From Sphingomonas sp. 3P27F8 (GTDB taxonomy: Bacteria > Pseudomonadota > Alphaproteobacteria > Sphingomonadales > Sphingomonadaceae): a DNA stretch of 64,000 bases. Positions within the stretch are counted from its first letter, which is position 1. The number at the start of each line of letters is the position of its first letter. Location: NCBI RefSeq assembly GCF_005502745.1, contig NZ_SCNL01000001.1:186001-250000 (forward strand), given 5' to 3'. The position numbers and the translations under genes are program-made. This document shows positions 37,312-45,562 of the stretch, piece by piece. The notes below the pieces were generated by a model, which saw only the letters and a list, made by a program, of their open reading frames with translations, was not told the DNA's origin and did not search any database.

Positions 37312-37613
37312 GCGCCGCCCGTCACGACGCTGATGGCGATATTGCCGAGAACGATGCGCAGGATCGCGATCAGCACCAGCACCGCCGCCGGCGCCAGATC
37401 AAGCCCGCCGAGGTTCGGCATGATGCGCCGGATCGGGCGATAGAGCGGTTCGGTCAGGCGATCGAAGCCATATGCCATGCTGCGCACGAAATTGGACTGC
37501 ATGTTCACGACGTTGAACGTGATGAGCAGCGACAGCACGAATTGAATGACGATGATCCACCATGCGACGTTCAGCAGCACCTGCAGGATCTGGATGATGG
37601 TGAGCGTCAGCAC
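37308..37613 (-). CDS. YggT family membrane protein
   Basis: The 101-residue product has two membrane-associated halves, each ending in a helix. The linking segment with YGFDRLTEPLYRPIRRIMPNLGGLDLAPAAVLVLI is diagnostic of YggT. The GTG at 37613 follows GAGAGGG by five bases and directly starts the first helix. The frame continues upstream to 37691 through charged, unlikely sequence. YggT proteins affect osmotic tolerance or cell-division machinery in other bacteria; the molecular role is unclear. It heads the series yggT-DUF167-folD-marC. Confidence 0.85.
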   Translation of the reverse strand: MLTLTIIQILQVLLNVAWWIIVIQFVLSLLITFNVVNMQSNFVRSMAYGFDRLTEPLYRPIRRIMPNLGGLDLAPAAVLVLIAILRIVLGNIAISVVTGGA

Positions 37614-37719
37614 GCGTGCCCTCTCATTGGTTGATATGTGGCACGTGCCTAGCCCAACCGGGCACTCGCCGACAATGGGGCGCACGCGCACGCTCCATGC
37701 GGCAACGCCATAAGAAAAA

Positions 37720-37742
37720 GCCGCCGGCCGATGGCCGACGGC
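37720..37742 (-). terminator. Intrinsic terminator of the second PEP-CTERM gene
   Basis: On the minus-strand RNA a 10-bp stem forms between 37742-37733 and 37729-37720. All pairs are Watson-Crick except one G-U, and a run of five U follows (complement of 37715-37719). On the plus strand the same position would be an A-C mismatch, which supports the minus direction. Confidence 0.8.
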
Positions 37743-37767
37743 TTCGTCTCAATGATTGCCCGAAGGA

Positions 37768-38403
37768 TCAGGCGGCGTAGGCAACGCTCACGCGGCGGCG
37801 GCGCATCGCGCCACCGATCGCGCCGAAGCCCAGGATCATCAGCGCCCAGGTCGCCGGTTCCGGCACCGCGCGCGCCAGATTGTCGAACTCGAACGAATTC
37901 GACGACGAGGTGAAGGTCGCACCGGTGATGAGCGGGCCGCCATTGGCGTTGTACGAAACGACGCCGTTGGTCTCGCCGCTGATCTGGCTGCCGCTCGGGA
38001 AGGACAGATCGTTGATGATCTGGCCGCCGATGTAGGTCAGCGACGAATTGTCCGCGAAGTGCAGCGTCAGCGTGTTGTAGGTGTCGAGCGAGCCGAGCAC
38101 GAACGAGAAGATCGAGGTCGCCCCGAAGTTCACCGTCCAGGTCCCGCTGCCGAGCACCGAACCGAAGTTGCCCGTGCTGCCATAGGCAGGACGCGCGCCG
38201 TTACCGCCGGAAGAACCGAGCGCCAGCGCGCCGGTGCCGCCCGGCAGGGTCGAACCATCGGCGAAGCTGTCGAAGTTCTGGAAAACGGTCGTCCCGGCGG
38301 CGGTGGCACCGGAGCCACCAGCGAACGAGACGGTCGGCGCCGCCTGGGCGCTTACCGAGGTGGCGGCGAGCGCGACTGCGCCCAGAATTGCATAATTCTT
38401 CAT
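37768..38403 (-). CDS. PEPxxWA-CTERM surface protein (exosortase substrate) 2
   Basis: The 211-residue product has a signal peptide (MKNYAILGAVALAATSVSAQA) and a Gly/Ser/Thr/Asn-rich mature part that looks like an all-beta domain. The C-terminus is VPEPATWALMILGFG, a short helix and RRRR. It is processed by an exosortase and displayed or released at the surface. Its sorting tail is nearly identical at DNA level to that of the gene at 22129, but the mature domains differ. It has its own promoter region and terminator. Its function is unknown. Confidence 0.9.
   Translation of the reverse strand: MKNYAILGAVALAATSVSAQAAPTVSFAGGSGATAAGTTVFQNFDSFADGSTLPGGTGALALGSSGGNGARPAYGSTGNFGSVLGSGTWTVNFGATSIFSFVLGSLDTYNTLTLHFADNSSLTYIGGQIINDLSFPSGSQISGETNGVVSYNANGGPLITGATFTSSSNSFEFDNLARAVPEPATWALMILGFGAIGGAMRRRRVSVAYAA
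37795..37866. repeat. Copy 2 of the 72-bp PEP-CTERM tail repeat
   Basis: It matches 22162-22233 at 66 of 72 positions with no gaps. It encodes the PEP-CTERM sorting signal of the second surface protein. Confidence 0.8.
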
Positions 38404-38483
38404 AAACCTGCTCCCACTGTTGCAAACACGAGCGCCAGGACCCTGAATGTTATTATGCGACTCGGCTTATTGTTGGCCTACGC

Positions 38484-38497
38484 GATTTTCAAAAATC
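38484..38497. promoter_or_regulatory. Short palindrome upstream of the second PEP-CTERM gene
   Basis: GATTTT (38484-38489) and AAAATC (38492-38497) are perfect inverted arms around two bases. The site lies about 80 bp before the start codon at 38403 in an AT-rich promoter region. It could be an operator for the PEP-CTERM gene or a weak stem behind argB. Confidence 0.3.
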
Positions 38498-38543
38498 CGA
38501 ATAGTACGTTAACGACAGCCACGCCCAAAATGGGACACTTCTG

Positions 38544-39443
38544 CTAGCGCCGGATCAGCGTTCCCGCGCCGCGCCGCGTGAAAATCTCCAGCAGCATCCC
38601 GTGCGGCACCCGCCCGTCGAGCACGACGGCGGCATCCACGCCCGATTCGACGGCTGCGACACAGGTTTCCAGTTTGGGGATCATTCCGCCCGAAACCGTG
38701 CCGTCGGCGCGCAGCCGCGCGATATCGTCGGGCTTCAGATCGGTCATGAGATCGCCCTGCTTGTCCAGCACGCCCGCCACATCGGTGAGCAGGAAGAAGC
38801 GTGACGCGCCCAGCGCCGCGGCGATCGCGCCCGCCATCGTGTCGGCGTTGATATTATAGGTGTGGCCGTCCGCCCCGGCGGCGATCGGGGCGATCACCGG
38901 GATGATCCCGTCGCGCACCAGCGAATCGATCAGCCGCCGGTCGACCGCCACCGGCTCGCCGACGAAGCCCAGATCCACCTTGCGTTCGATGCCCTGCAGC
39001 GGGTCCGGCTGATTGCGGCCGACCTTCTCGGCCTGAACCATCCCGGCATCCTTGCCAGAGATCCCCACCGCACGGCCACCGGCGCGGGAAATCCAGCCGA
39101 CGATTTCCTTGTTGATCGATCCCGCCAGCACCATTTCGGCGACCTGCGCGGTTTCGGCGTCGGTAACGCGCAGGCCATCGACGAAGCGCGATTCGACCCC
39201 CAGCCGCTTGAGCATCGATCCGATCTGCGGCCCGCCGCCGTGGACGACGACCGGGTTTATGCCCACCGCCTTGAGCAGCACGACATCCTCGGCGAAATCG
39301 CGCTGCGCTTCCGGATCGCCCATCGCGTGGCCGCCGTATTTCACGACGAACGTCTGCCCGGCATAGCGCTGGAGATAGGGCAGCGCCTCCACCAGCGTTT
39401 CGGCCTTGGCGAGCAGATCGGGCGCGGGGGAATGATCGGTCAT
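38544..39443 (-). CDS. argB: Acetylglutamate kinase
   Basis: The 299-residue enzyme phosphorylates N-acetylglutamate in arginine synthesis. It shows [12 protein letters not shown] at the nucleotide site, [16 protein letters not shown]-like segments and the arginine-sensing C-terminal part ([26 protein letters not shown]). The start at 39443 ([17 protein letters not shown]) is preferred because homologues begin about 25 residues before YxGxTxVVKYGG; an in-frame start at 39479 would overlap the yhhQ stop. No other arginine gene lies nearby. Confidence 0.95.
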   Translation of the reverse strand: MTDHSPAPDLLAKAETLVEALPYLQRYAGQTFVVKYGGHAMGDPEAQRDFAEDVVLLKAVGINPVVVHGGGPQIGSMLKRLGVESRFVDGLRVTDAETAQVAEMVLAGSINKEIVGWISRAGGRAVGISGKDAGMVQAEKVGRNQPDPLQGIERKVDLGFVGEPVAVDRRLIDSLVRDGIIPVIAPIAAGADGHTYNINADTMAGAIAAALGASRFFLLTDVAGVLDKQGDLMTDLKPDDIARLRADGTVSGGMIPKLETCVAAVESGVDAAVVLDGRVPHGMLLEIFTRRGAGTLIRR

Positions 39444-39475
39444 GCGCGCGCGCTTACGGGCGAAAGCGCCATCGC

Positions 39476-40117
39476 TCAAGCCGCGCGATCAAGCTTCCGC
39501 CCCAGCGCCACGAACAGGTAGATCAGCGGCGGCACCAGGATCACCGACAGCGTGACCTTGGCCAGCATCTGGCCCAGCAGCAGCGCCCCGATCGGAAACA
39601 CGCCCCAGAAGGCGATGGTCACGAACAGCAGCGTGTCGACGATCTGGCTGAGCACGCTGGCGATGCCGGCACGCAGCCACAGCAGCCGCCCTCCGCCGCC
39701 CTCACCCTTGAGCTTGGCGAAGATCGTGACGTTCAGCGTCTGCGAGGTGCCGTAGGCGACGATGCCGCCCAGCCAGATGCGCGGCGTGCCCGTCATCATC
39801 ATTTCGAACGCGGAAAGCCGTGCCGGGTCCATCTCGGGCGAGGCGGGCACGGCGAGCACCACCAGCGTCAACAGCAGCGAGACGATCAGCGGGATGAAAC
39901 CGATCCGCACCAGCCGTGTCGCGATCGCCGCGCCATGCAGTTCCGCCACCGCGCTGGATGTGACCACCAACAACAGAAACGCGAAGATCCCCGCCTCCAC
40001 CGCAAGCGGCCCGAGCGCGACCTGCTTGTTGCCCAGCACGCCCGCGATGCAGACCATGCCGCCGTAGAAGATGGATAGGGCGAAAAGCGAAGGCGGGATG
40101 CCACGGGAAGCGTTCAT
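39476..40117 (-). CDS. yhhQ: Queuosine precursor transporter (YhhQ/VUT family)
   Basis: The 213-residue product has six or seven helices. Conserved YhhQ motifs are [23 protein letters not shown] near the start, the ELHG motif after helix 2, the [21 protein letters not shown] segment, and [27 protein letters not shown] is the stretch (in two parts) that typifies the family. It imports preQ0 or preQ1, which Tgt (10704) then inserts into tRNA. It is followed after 32 bases by argB on the same strand. Confidence 0.88.
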   Translation of the reverse strand: MNASRGIPPSLFALSIFYGGMVCIAGVLGNKQVALGPLAVEAGIFAFLLLVVTSSAVAELHGAAIATRLVRIGFIPLIVSLLLTLVVLAVPASPEMDPARLSAFEMMMTGTPRIWLGGIVAYGTSQTLNVTIFAKLKGEGGGGRLLWLRAGIASVLSQIVDTLLFVTIAFWGVFPIGALLLGQMLAKVTLSVILVPPLIYLFVALGRKLDRAA

Positions 40118-40206
40118 CGCGCCGTGCTAACAGAGGCGCGCGCGGGATGCGATATCGATCGACCCGCCGGCCGCTATCACCGGGCCGGTCGCGCGCGCCG
40201 CCCCGA

Positions 40207-40662
40207 TCACAGCGCGAGCGTCATGAAGCGGTTGTGTCGGCTCGGCGGATAACCGCCAAACGGCCGGCAATCGACAAAGCCCGCCGCTTCATACATCCGG
40301 TTCGCCGCGTCGAACATCGGCGCGGTGCCGGTCTCCAGGCTGACGCGGGCCAGCCCCTCCGCCCGCGCCAGCGCGATCAGATGCGCGAGGATCGCCCGCG
40401 CGACACCGCGGCGCAGGTGCGCGGCGGCCGTGCGCATCGATTTCACCTCGGCGTGATCCGCATCGAGCCGGCGCAGCGCGCCGATGCCGAGCAGTTCCTC
40501 GCCCTCCCACATCGCCCAGAACGAGATATCGGGGCGATCTAGCGCCGCCGCGCCCATCGCATGCGCGTTATCCACCGGGGTGGCGCCGCGCGCCTCGGCA
40601 AGGTGGTGCGCGATCAGCGCCTGCACGCGCGGATCGCTCAGCCCACCGGCGCGCAGCTCCAT
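40207..40662 (-). CDS. GNAT family N-acetyltransferase
   Basis: The 151-residue product has the GNAT fold. The acetyl-CoA pyrophosphate loop is in AAHLRRGVARAILAHLIA (Q/RxxGxA type), and the C-terminal strand-helix with LETGTAPMFDAANRMYEAAGF is classical. The start at 40662 (MELRAGGLSDPRV) follows the carboxypeptidase stop by five bases, so the two genes are coupled. Family members acetylate amino groups of small molecules or protein N-termini; the substrate is not deducible. Confidence 0.88.
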   Translation of the reverse strand: MELRAGGLSDPRVQALIAHHLAEARGATPVDNAHAMGAAALDRPDISFWAMWEGEELLGIGALRRLDADHAEVKSMRTAAAHLRRGVARAILAHLIALARAEGLARVSLETGTAPMFDAANRMYEAAGFVDCRPFGGYPPSRHNRFMTLAL

Positions 40663-40667
40663 CCGCG

Positions 40668-41777
40668 TCAGATCGCGTCGATCATGCCGGCCAGCGTCTC
40701 CAGACACGAGACGGCAAGGCGGCGCGAGCGCTCCGCGCTCCAGCCGAATTCGGCATCGGCGTTCGGTGCGTGATCCTTGAACGGCATCTCCAGCGTCACC
40801 GATACCGCGCCGAAACGCTCGGCCAGCTGGTTGGTGGACATGGACAGATTGGCCTTGCCCGGCGCGGATTTCTCATAGCCTTTCTCGGTCTGGAAATCCG
40901 GCGTCGCGGCCGCGAGCCGGCGGCCGAATTCATAGAATTTCGCGCCATGCGCCTCGGTCCAGGAAGGAATGCCCTCGAACCCGGCGATGAAGTTCGCGGC
41001 GATCGCCTCATCACCATGCACGTCGATCGCGAAATCGACGCCGGTTTCGTCCATCGCCTGCAGCACGCAGCGCACTTCCGGGCTGCGCTCCGGCGTCGGC
41101 GCATGCCATTCGCGATTGAGGTTCACGCCGGCCGCGTTGGTGCGAAGGTGCCCGCGCCGCGTGCCGTCCGGGTTCATGTTGGGCACGACATGCACCGTCG
41201 CCTGGGCTAGCAGATCGCGCGCGGCATCGCTGGTCAGCCAGTCGAGCGCGCCGTCCATCCACCATTCGGCCATCGATTCGCCAGGGTGCTGGCGAGCGTA
41301 GAGCCACACCTGTTTCGCGCCGCTGCCGACGCGGAAATAATCGATCGGCTGGCCATCGAGCGACAGGCCCAGTTCGCGATGGGTAACCCCGGGGCGCCGG
41401 GCGATGCGCGCGATCAGGTTCGCATGCATCTCCATGGTAAAGGGCGCGAAATAGGCGAACCATGCCACCTGCGCATCGCCCCGCCATTCAAACTCCAGCA
41501 CGCCATTGTCGTAACGCGTCGGGATCATCCGCCACGTCTCGCGATCGACCGAAACGCGCGCCTGATAGCCCGGCCAGCCGAACGGATAGGCCGAGCCGCC
41601 GGCGTTCAGGATACGGAACGTCGCGGGCTTTCCTTCCAGCCCGGCGGCGCGGAAATAGAACCATTGATAGAAATCGGACTGGTGATCCTTCACGATCTCC
41701 AGATCGATCCGATCGCCGTTGATGCCGATGACGCGAATGTTGCCGCCATCGAAGGCGGAATTGATGCTGAGGGTCAT
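40668..41777 (-). CDS. M14 family zinc carboxypeptidase, cytosolic carboxypeptidase-like
   Basis: The 369-residue product has an N-terminal beta-sandwich (about 1-110: DFYQWFYFRAAGLEGKPATF) and a C-terminal M14 catalytic domain. Zinc ligands are in RQHPGESMAEWW (HxxE) and DVHGDEA (His), with NPDGTRRGHLRTNAAGVNLNR binding the substrate carboxylate and the catalytic Glu in VTLEMPFKD. This layout is that of the CCP/AGBL group, which in eukaryotes trims glutamates from tubulin; the bacterial substrates are unknown. It has no signal peptide. Its ATG overlaps the DUF4136 gene's stop (ATGA). Confidence 0.87.
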   Translation of the reverse strand: MTLSINSAFDGGNIRVIGINGDRIDLEIVKDHQSDFYQWFYFRAAGLEGKPATFRILNAGGSAYPFGWPGYQARVSVDRETWRMIPTRYDNGVLEFEWRGDAQVAWFAYFAPFTMEMHANLIARIARRPGVTHRELGLSLDGQPIDYFRVGSGAKQVWLYARQHPGESMAEWWMDGALDWLTSDAARDLLAQATVHVVPNMNPDGTRRGHLRTNAAGVNLNREWHAPTPERSPEVRCVLQAMDETGVDFAIDVHGDEAIAANFIAGFEGIPSWTEAHGAKFYEFGRRLAAATPDFQTEKGYEKSAPGKANLSMSTNQLAERFGAVSVTLEMPFKDHAPNADAEFGWSAERSRRLAVSCLETLAGMIDAI

Positions 41778-42382
41778 TTCACCTCGATAGTCCGCCCGCT
41801 TTCGCCGGGAAAGCCCGTGAACAGCGCGCGCGACAATCGTTCCGCGATCCCCTGGGTATCCACATTGGGCGCGCTGGTGTCGGTCAGTGATTGTGCCTGC
41901 CCCTCCCACACGGCGTCCGCGCCGTGGCGGATGCGCACCGACAGCTCGGTGACGATGCCCACGCGGTCGCGCTGGCCACCGATCGGGAAGCTGACACCGC
42001 CGCCCAGCCCTACGCCGCCGTTGCGCCCGCCGCTGAACGATCCGCCCCCGATACCGATCGAGAACGGCGAACGCTTGGGCGGCAGCGGGCGCTCGGCGCG
42101 GCTGAAGGCGACGGTGGCGAGATAATCGCCGCGCGTGCCCGGCGGCGGGCTGGTAAAGCCGGCCCGCAGCAGCTCCGCCTCCACGGCGGCGGCATAGGTC
42201 TTGTATTCGATGCTCGCGACGCTCCCGCCCGGCAGCGGCTCCACCGTGATCGTGCCGCGCTGCGCCACCGCATCGTAATGATAGCGTGACACCTGAACCG
42301 GGAAGGAAGTCGGCGCGGTCGCGCATCCGGCCAGCCCGACCGTCCCGAGCGCGATCACCATTGCGACGAATTTACTGCGCAT
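41774..42382 (-). CDS. DUF4136 lipoprotein
   Basis: The 202-residue product has a lipoprotein signal with lipobox LAGC (MRSKFVAMVIALGTVGLAGC). The mature part has the DUF4136-like pattern: a YHYDAVAQRGTITVEP strand, a Pro-rich turn, a glycine-rich loop (GGGSFSGGRNGGVGLGGG) and a VGIVTELSVRIRHGADAVWEGQA strand. Such proteins lie in the periplasm or outer membrane with unknown function. It is first in the series DUF4136-M14-GNAT on the minus strand. Confidence 0.85.
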   Translation of the reverse strand: MRSKFVAMVIALGTVGLAGCATAPTSFPVQVSRYHYDAVAQRGTITVEPLPGGSVASIEYKTYAAAVEAELLRAGFTSPPPGTRGDYLATVAFSRAERPLPPKRSPFSIGIGGGSFSGGRNGGVGLGGGVSFPIGGQRDRVGIVTELSVRIRHGADAVWEGQAQSLTDTSAPNVDTQGIAERLSRALFTGFPGESGRTIEVK

Positions 42383-42439
42383 CTACCGAATCCTTATATC
42401 TGCGACACCGTAACGCACATGCTTCGTCGCGCGCTCCGG

Positions 42440-42468
42440 CTTGACTTGCAAGGCCCCGAGCACTAGGC
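42440..42468 (+). promoter_or_regulatory. Putative promoter of rpmJ
   Basis: CTTGAC (42440-42445) and CTAGGC (42463-42468) are separated by 17 bases. The same architecture, CTTGAC-N17-TTAGGG, occurs before rpmB at 58740, which supports both as vegetative promoters. Confidence 0.5.
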
Positions 42469-42513
42469 GGCCACGCTTTCACCAGAACCCCGTATTCAAG
42501 AAGCGAATCCACC

Positions 42514-42639
42514 ATGAAGATCCGCAACAGCCTGAAGTCGCTCAAGGACCGGCATCGCGATAACCGCGTGATCCGCCGCCGCGGCCGTACCTATGTCATC
42601 AACAAGACGAATCGTCGCTTCAAGGCGCGTCAGGGCTGA
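42514..42639 (+). CDS. rpmJ: 50S ribosomal protein L36, zinc-free type
   Basis: A 41-residue basic protein starts [17 protein letters not shown] and ends in FKARQG. Its central motif [18 protein letters not shown] is that of L36. The zinc-binding Cys/His set of classical L36 is absent, so this is the C-minus (YkgO-like) form common in alphaproteobacteria as the standard copy. It has its own promoter and stands alone between unrelated genes. Confidence 0.95.
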   Translation: MKIRNSLKSLKDRHRDNRVIRRRGRTYVINKTNRRFKARQG

Positions 42640-42665
42640 ACCAGCCCTTTGGGGGAAGGCGAATC

Positions 42666-43280
42666 GTGCCCAACCCCGGCAGCGTCGTTTTCGATGTCGG
42701 CCACGTCCTGTATGATTGGGACCCGCGGGTCCTGTATCGGCGCCTCATCCCCGATGATGAGGCGCTTGACGTGTTCCTGGGCGAAATCTGCACGCGCGAA
42801 TGGCATTTCCAGCATGATGCCGGGCGCGATTTCGCGGATACGTCCGCCGAGCTGACCGCGCGCCATCCTGAGCATGCCGATCTGATCGCCGCTTGGGGGC
42901 CACGCTTTTCGGAACAGATTCCGGGGCCGATGCCCGGCATGGCCGAGCTGGTCGCCGATCTCGATGCGGCGGGCGTGCCGCTCTACGCGATCACCAATTT
43001 CAGCCACGAATTCTTCCCGCCCTTCCGGGACAGGGAAAGCGCGCTGTTCGATCGCTTCCGCGCTATCGTCGTGTCCGGCGCGGAAAAGCTGACGAAGCCC
43101 GATGCCGCCATCTACCGCCTCGCGCTCGATCGATTCGGGATCGCCGCGGCGGACGCGGTGTTCGTCGATGACCGTCAGGATAATGTCGATGGCGCGGCGG
43201 CAGTGGGAATGCACGCGCTGCTGTTCACCGGCGCCGCGCAATTGCGCACCGATCTCAGGGCGCTCGGCTTTCCGCTCTAA
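42666..43280 (+). CDS. HAD-superfamily hydrolase
   Basis: The 204-residue product begins with GTG behind GGGGAAGG. It has the HAD motif I VFDVGHVLYDW (nucleophile Asp about residue 10), motif II around ITNF (Thr), motif III Lys in GAEKLTKPDAAIY, and motif IV VFVDDRQDN. The cap is small and helical, as in YihX-like and haloacid dehalogenase-like phosphatases. A phosphatase acting on a small sugar or phosphate ester is likely. It probably shares the rpmJ transcript. Confidence 0.88.
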   Translation: MPNPGSVVFDVGHVLYDWDPRVLYRRLIPDDEALDVFLGEICTREWHFQHDAGRDFADTSAELTARHPEHADLIAAWGPRFSEQIPGPMPGMAELVADLDAAGVPLYAITNFSHEFFPPFRDRESALFDRFRAIVVSGAEKLTKPDAAIYRLALDRFGIAAADAVFVDDRQDNVDGAAAVGMHALLFTGAAQLRTDLRALGFPL

Positions 43281-43381
43281 CGGGTCGGCGCGCGCCGCCA
43301 TTTAATGCTTGCGTGGATCCGCGCGAACCCGTAGCGGCCGACTACCGGGAGTGATGTTATAGTATCACATTGGGAGTCGCC

Positions 43382-45544
43382 ATGCGACCTTCGCTCCTTG
43401 CCGGCATTGCGTTTCTTGCTCTCGTCCCGGGTGCCGCCCTAGCCGAAACCACGCCGTCCGACGACGGCGGCGGGACCACCCCCAAGGATATCGTCGTCAC
43501 CGCCAAGCGGCTGGATGACGCCCGCGCGCATATCCAGCCGAGCCTTGGCGCGACCAGCTATGGCGTCGATGCGGCCGCGATCCAGAACCTGCCCGGTGGC
43601 GACAACCAGCAATTCAACCAGATCCTGCTCCAGCTTCCCGGCGTGGTGCAGGACGGCTTCGGCCAGTTCCATGTCCGCGACGATCACAACGGCCTGCAAT
43701 ATCGCATCAACGGCACGGTGCTGCCCGAAGGGCTGGCGGTGTTCGGCCAGACGCTGTCGCCACGCCTCGTCAGCAAGGTCGATCTGCTCACCGGCGCGCT
43801 CCCGGCGCAATACGGGCTGCGCAGCGCCGGGATCATCGACATCACCACCAAGAGCGGGATGTTCCAGAACGGCGGCAGCGTGTCGATCTACGGCGGCAGC
43901 CACGACACGATCGAGCCAAGCTTCACCTATGGCGGATCGAGCGGACAGACGAACTATTTCGTTTCGGGCGATTATCGCCATGACGCGCTGGGAATCGAAA
44001 GCGTCGATGGCCGCTCGAACCCTATCCACGATTCGACCGATCAGTATCAGGCCTTCGCCTATGTCGATCACATCATCGACGATCATAACCGGGTGTCGTT
44101 CGTCGGCGGCTATTCGAATCAGTGGTTCCAGATTCCGAACCCCGCCGGGCAGCAGCCGGGCGGCCAGTGGAGTGTCGGCGGCCAATCGGCCTTCCCCAGC
44201 GAAAAGCTTGACGAACGGCAGCTGGAGCGCACCGGCTTCGGCCAGCTGAGCTGGCTGCATGACGATGAGCCGCTGACGGTGCAGGCATCGCTCTTCGCGC
44301 GCTATTCCTCGCTCGCCTATCGTCCCGATGTGCTTGGCGAACTGTTGTTCAACGGGCAGGCGCAGGCGGCGTTCAAGCAGGATCTGGCGCTCGGCGGGCA
44401 GGTGGACGGCGTCTATCATCTGGGCGCGGCGCATACGCTGCGCGGCGGGCTGCTGCTGATCCACGATCACAGCACGAGCAACACCACGACGCACGTCTTT
44501 CCCGTCGTCACCGATCCGGCGTCGCCCGATGTCGGCGCGCAGGCGGGCGAGCCGGTTTCGATCATCGACAACAGCTCGGCGAACGCCACGACGTTCAGCG
44601 CCTATCTCCAGGACGAGTGGAAGCTGTCGCCGGCACTGACGCTTAATTACGGCGCGCGCTACGATCGCTTCGCCGGTTTCCGCACGGAGCAACAGCTCAG
44701 CCCGCGCGTCAATCTGGTGTGGCAGCCGGATTCCTCGCTCGCCGTCCATGCCGGATACGCGCGCTATTTCGTGCCGCCGCCGTTCGAGCTGGTCGGCACC
44801 GCCAGCCTCGACAAATTCGCCGGCACCAGCGCCGCGCCGATCGTGACGCTGAACACCACGCCCTTCGCCGAGCGTCAGCATTATTTCGACATCGGCTTTC
44901 AGGCGAAGCCGAGTGGCTCGTTCACCTATGGCGTCGATGCTTATTACCGCATCTCGAAGAACCTGATCGACGAAGGGCAGTTCGGCGCCCCGATCATCCT
45001 CACCCCGTTCAATTACGCGCAGGGGCGGATCGGCGGCGTCGAGGCGAACGCGACCTATTCACATGGCGGCTGGAACATCTACGCCAATTTCGCGGTGGCC
45101 AAGGCCAAGGGGCGCGACATCATCTCCAGCCAGTTCGCATTCGCGCCGGACGAGCTGGCCTATATCGCCAACCACTATATCTACGTCGATCACGATCAGA
45201 CCTACACCGGCTCGGCGGGCCTCACCTATACGTTCAAGCACGGCGTGCTCGCGCAGACCGCGCTTGGCGGAACGATGACCTATGGCTCCGGCCTGCGCAC
45301 CGATCTGGTCCTGCCCGATGGCAGCGACGTGCCCAATGGCGCGCATCTGCCCGGTTACGCCCAGTTCAATCTCTCCGCGAGCCATCATTTCACCGGGCCG
45401 AACCTCGATGTGCGGCTCGATATCATCAACGCGCTCGATCACATCTATGAGATCCGCGACGGCAACGGCGTGGGCGTCGGTGCGCCGCAATATGGCCCGC
45501 GCCGTGGCTTGTTCGTCGGGCTCACGAAGAGCTTCGGGGGATAA
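43382..45544 (+). CDS. TonB-dependent outer-membrane receptor
   Basis: The 720-residue product has a signal peptide (MRPSLLAGIAFLALVPGAALAE), a TonB-box-like DIVVTAKR, and a plug domain (about 45-150: QILLQLPGVVQDGFGQFHVRDD, RINGTVLPEG and GALPAQYGLRSAGIIDITTKSG). A beta-barrel of about 570 residues follows, with a terminal Phe in LTKSFGG. The start at 43382 follows GGGAG by six bases. Plug and barrel are complete. The ligand is unknown; there is no linked iron, heme or sugar gene. It could import a siderophore or a plant-derived carbohydrate. Confidence 0.9.
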   Translation: MRPSLLAGIAFLALVPGAALAETTPSDDGGGTTPKDIVVTAKRLDDARAHIQPSLGATSYGVDAAAIQNLPGGDNQQFNQILLQLPGVVQDGFGQFHVRDDHNGLQYRINGTVLPEGLAVFGQTLSPRLVSKVDLLTGALPAQYGLRSAGIIDITTKSGMFQNGGSVSIYGGSHDTIEPSFTYGGSSGQTNYFVSGDYRHDALGIESVDGRSNPIHDSTDQYQAFAYVDHIIDDHNRVSFVGGYSNQWFQIPNPAGQQPGGQWSVGGQSAFPSEKLDERQLERTGFGQLSWLHDDEPLTVQASLFARYSSLAYRPDVLGELLFNGQAQAAFKQDLALGGQVDGVYHLGAAHTLRGGLLLIHDHSTSNTTTHVFPVVTDPASPDVGAQAGEPVSIIDNSSANATTFSAYLQDEWKLSPALTLNYGARYDRFAGFRTEQQLSPRVNLVWQPDSSLAVHAGYARYFVPPPFELVGTASLDKFAGTSAAPIVTLNTTPFAERQHYFDIGFQAKPSGSFTYGVDAYYRISKNLIDEGQFGAPIILTPFNYAQGRIGGVEANATYSHGGWNIYANFAVAKAKGRDIISSQFAFAPDELAYIANHYIYVDHDQTYTGSAGLTYTFKHGVLAQTALGGTMTYGSGLRTDLVLPDGSDVPNGAHLPGYAQFNLSASHHFTGPNLDVRLDIINALDHIYEIRDGNGVGVGAPQYGPRRGLFVGLTKSFGG

Positions 45545-45562
45545 GCCGGGGCCGCGGCCGGC

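Noticed and set aside
43439..44881. A 480-codon minus-strand frame inside the TonB receptor
   Set aside because: It is antisense to the conserved plug and barrel and has no signal peptide or domain.
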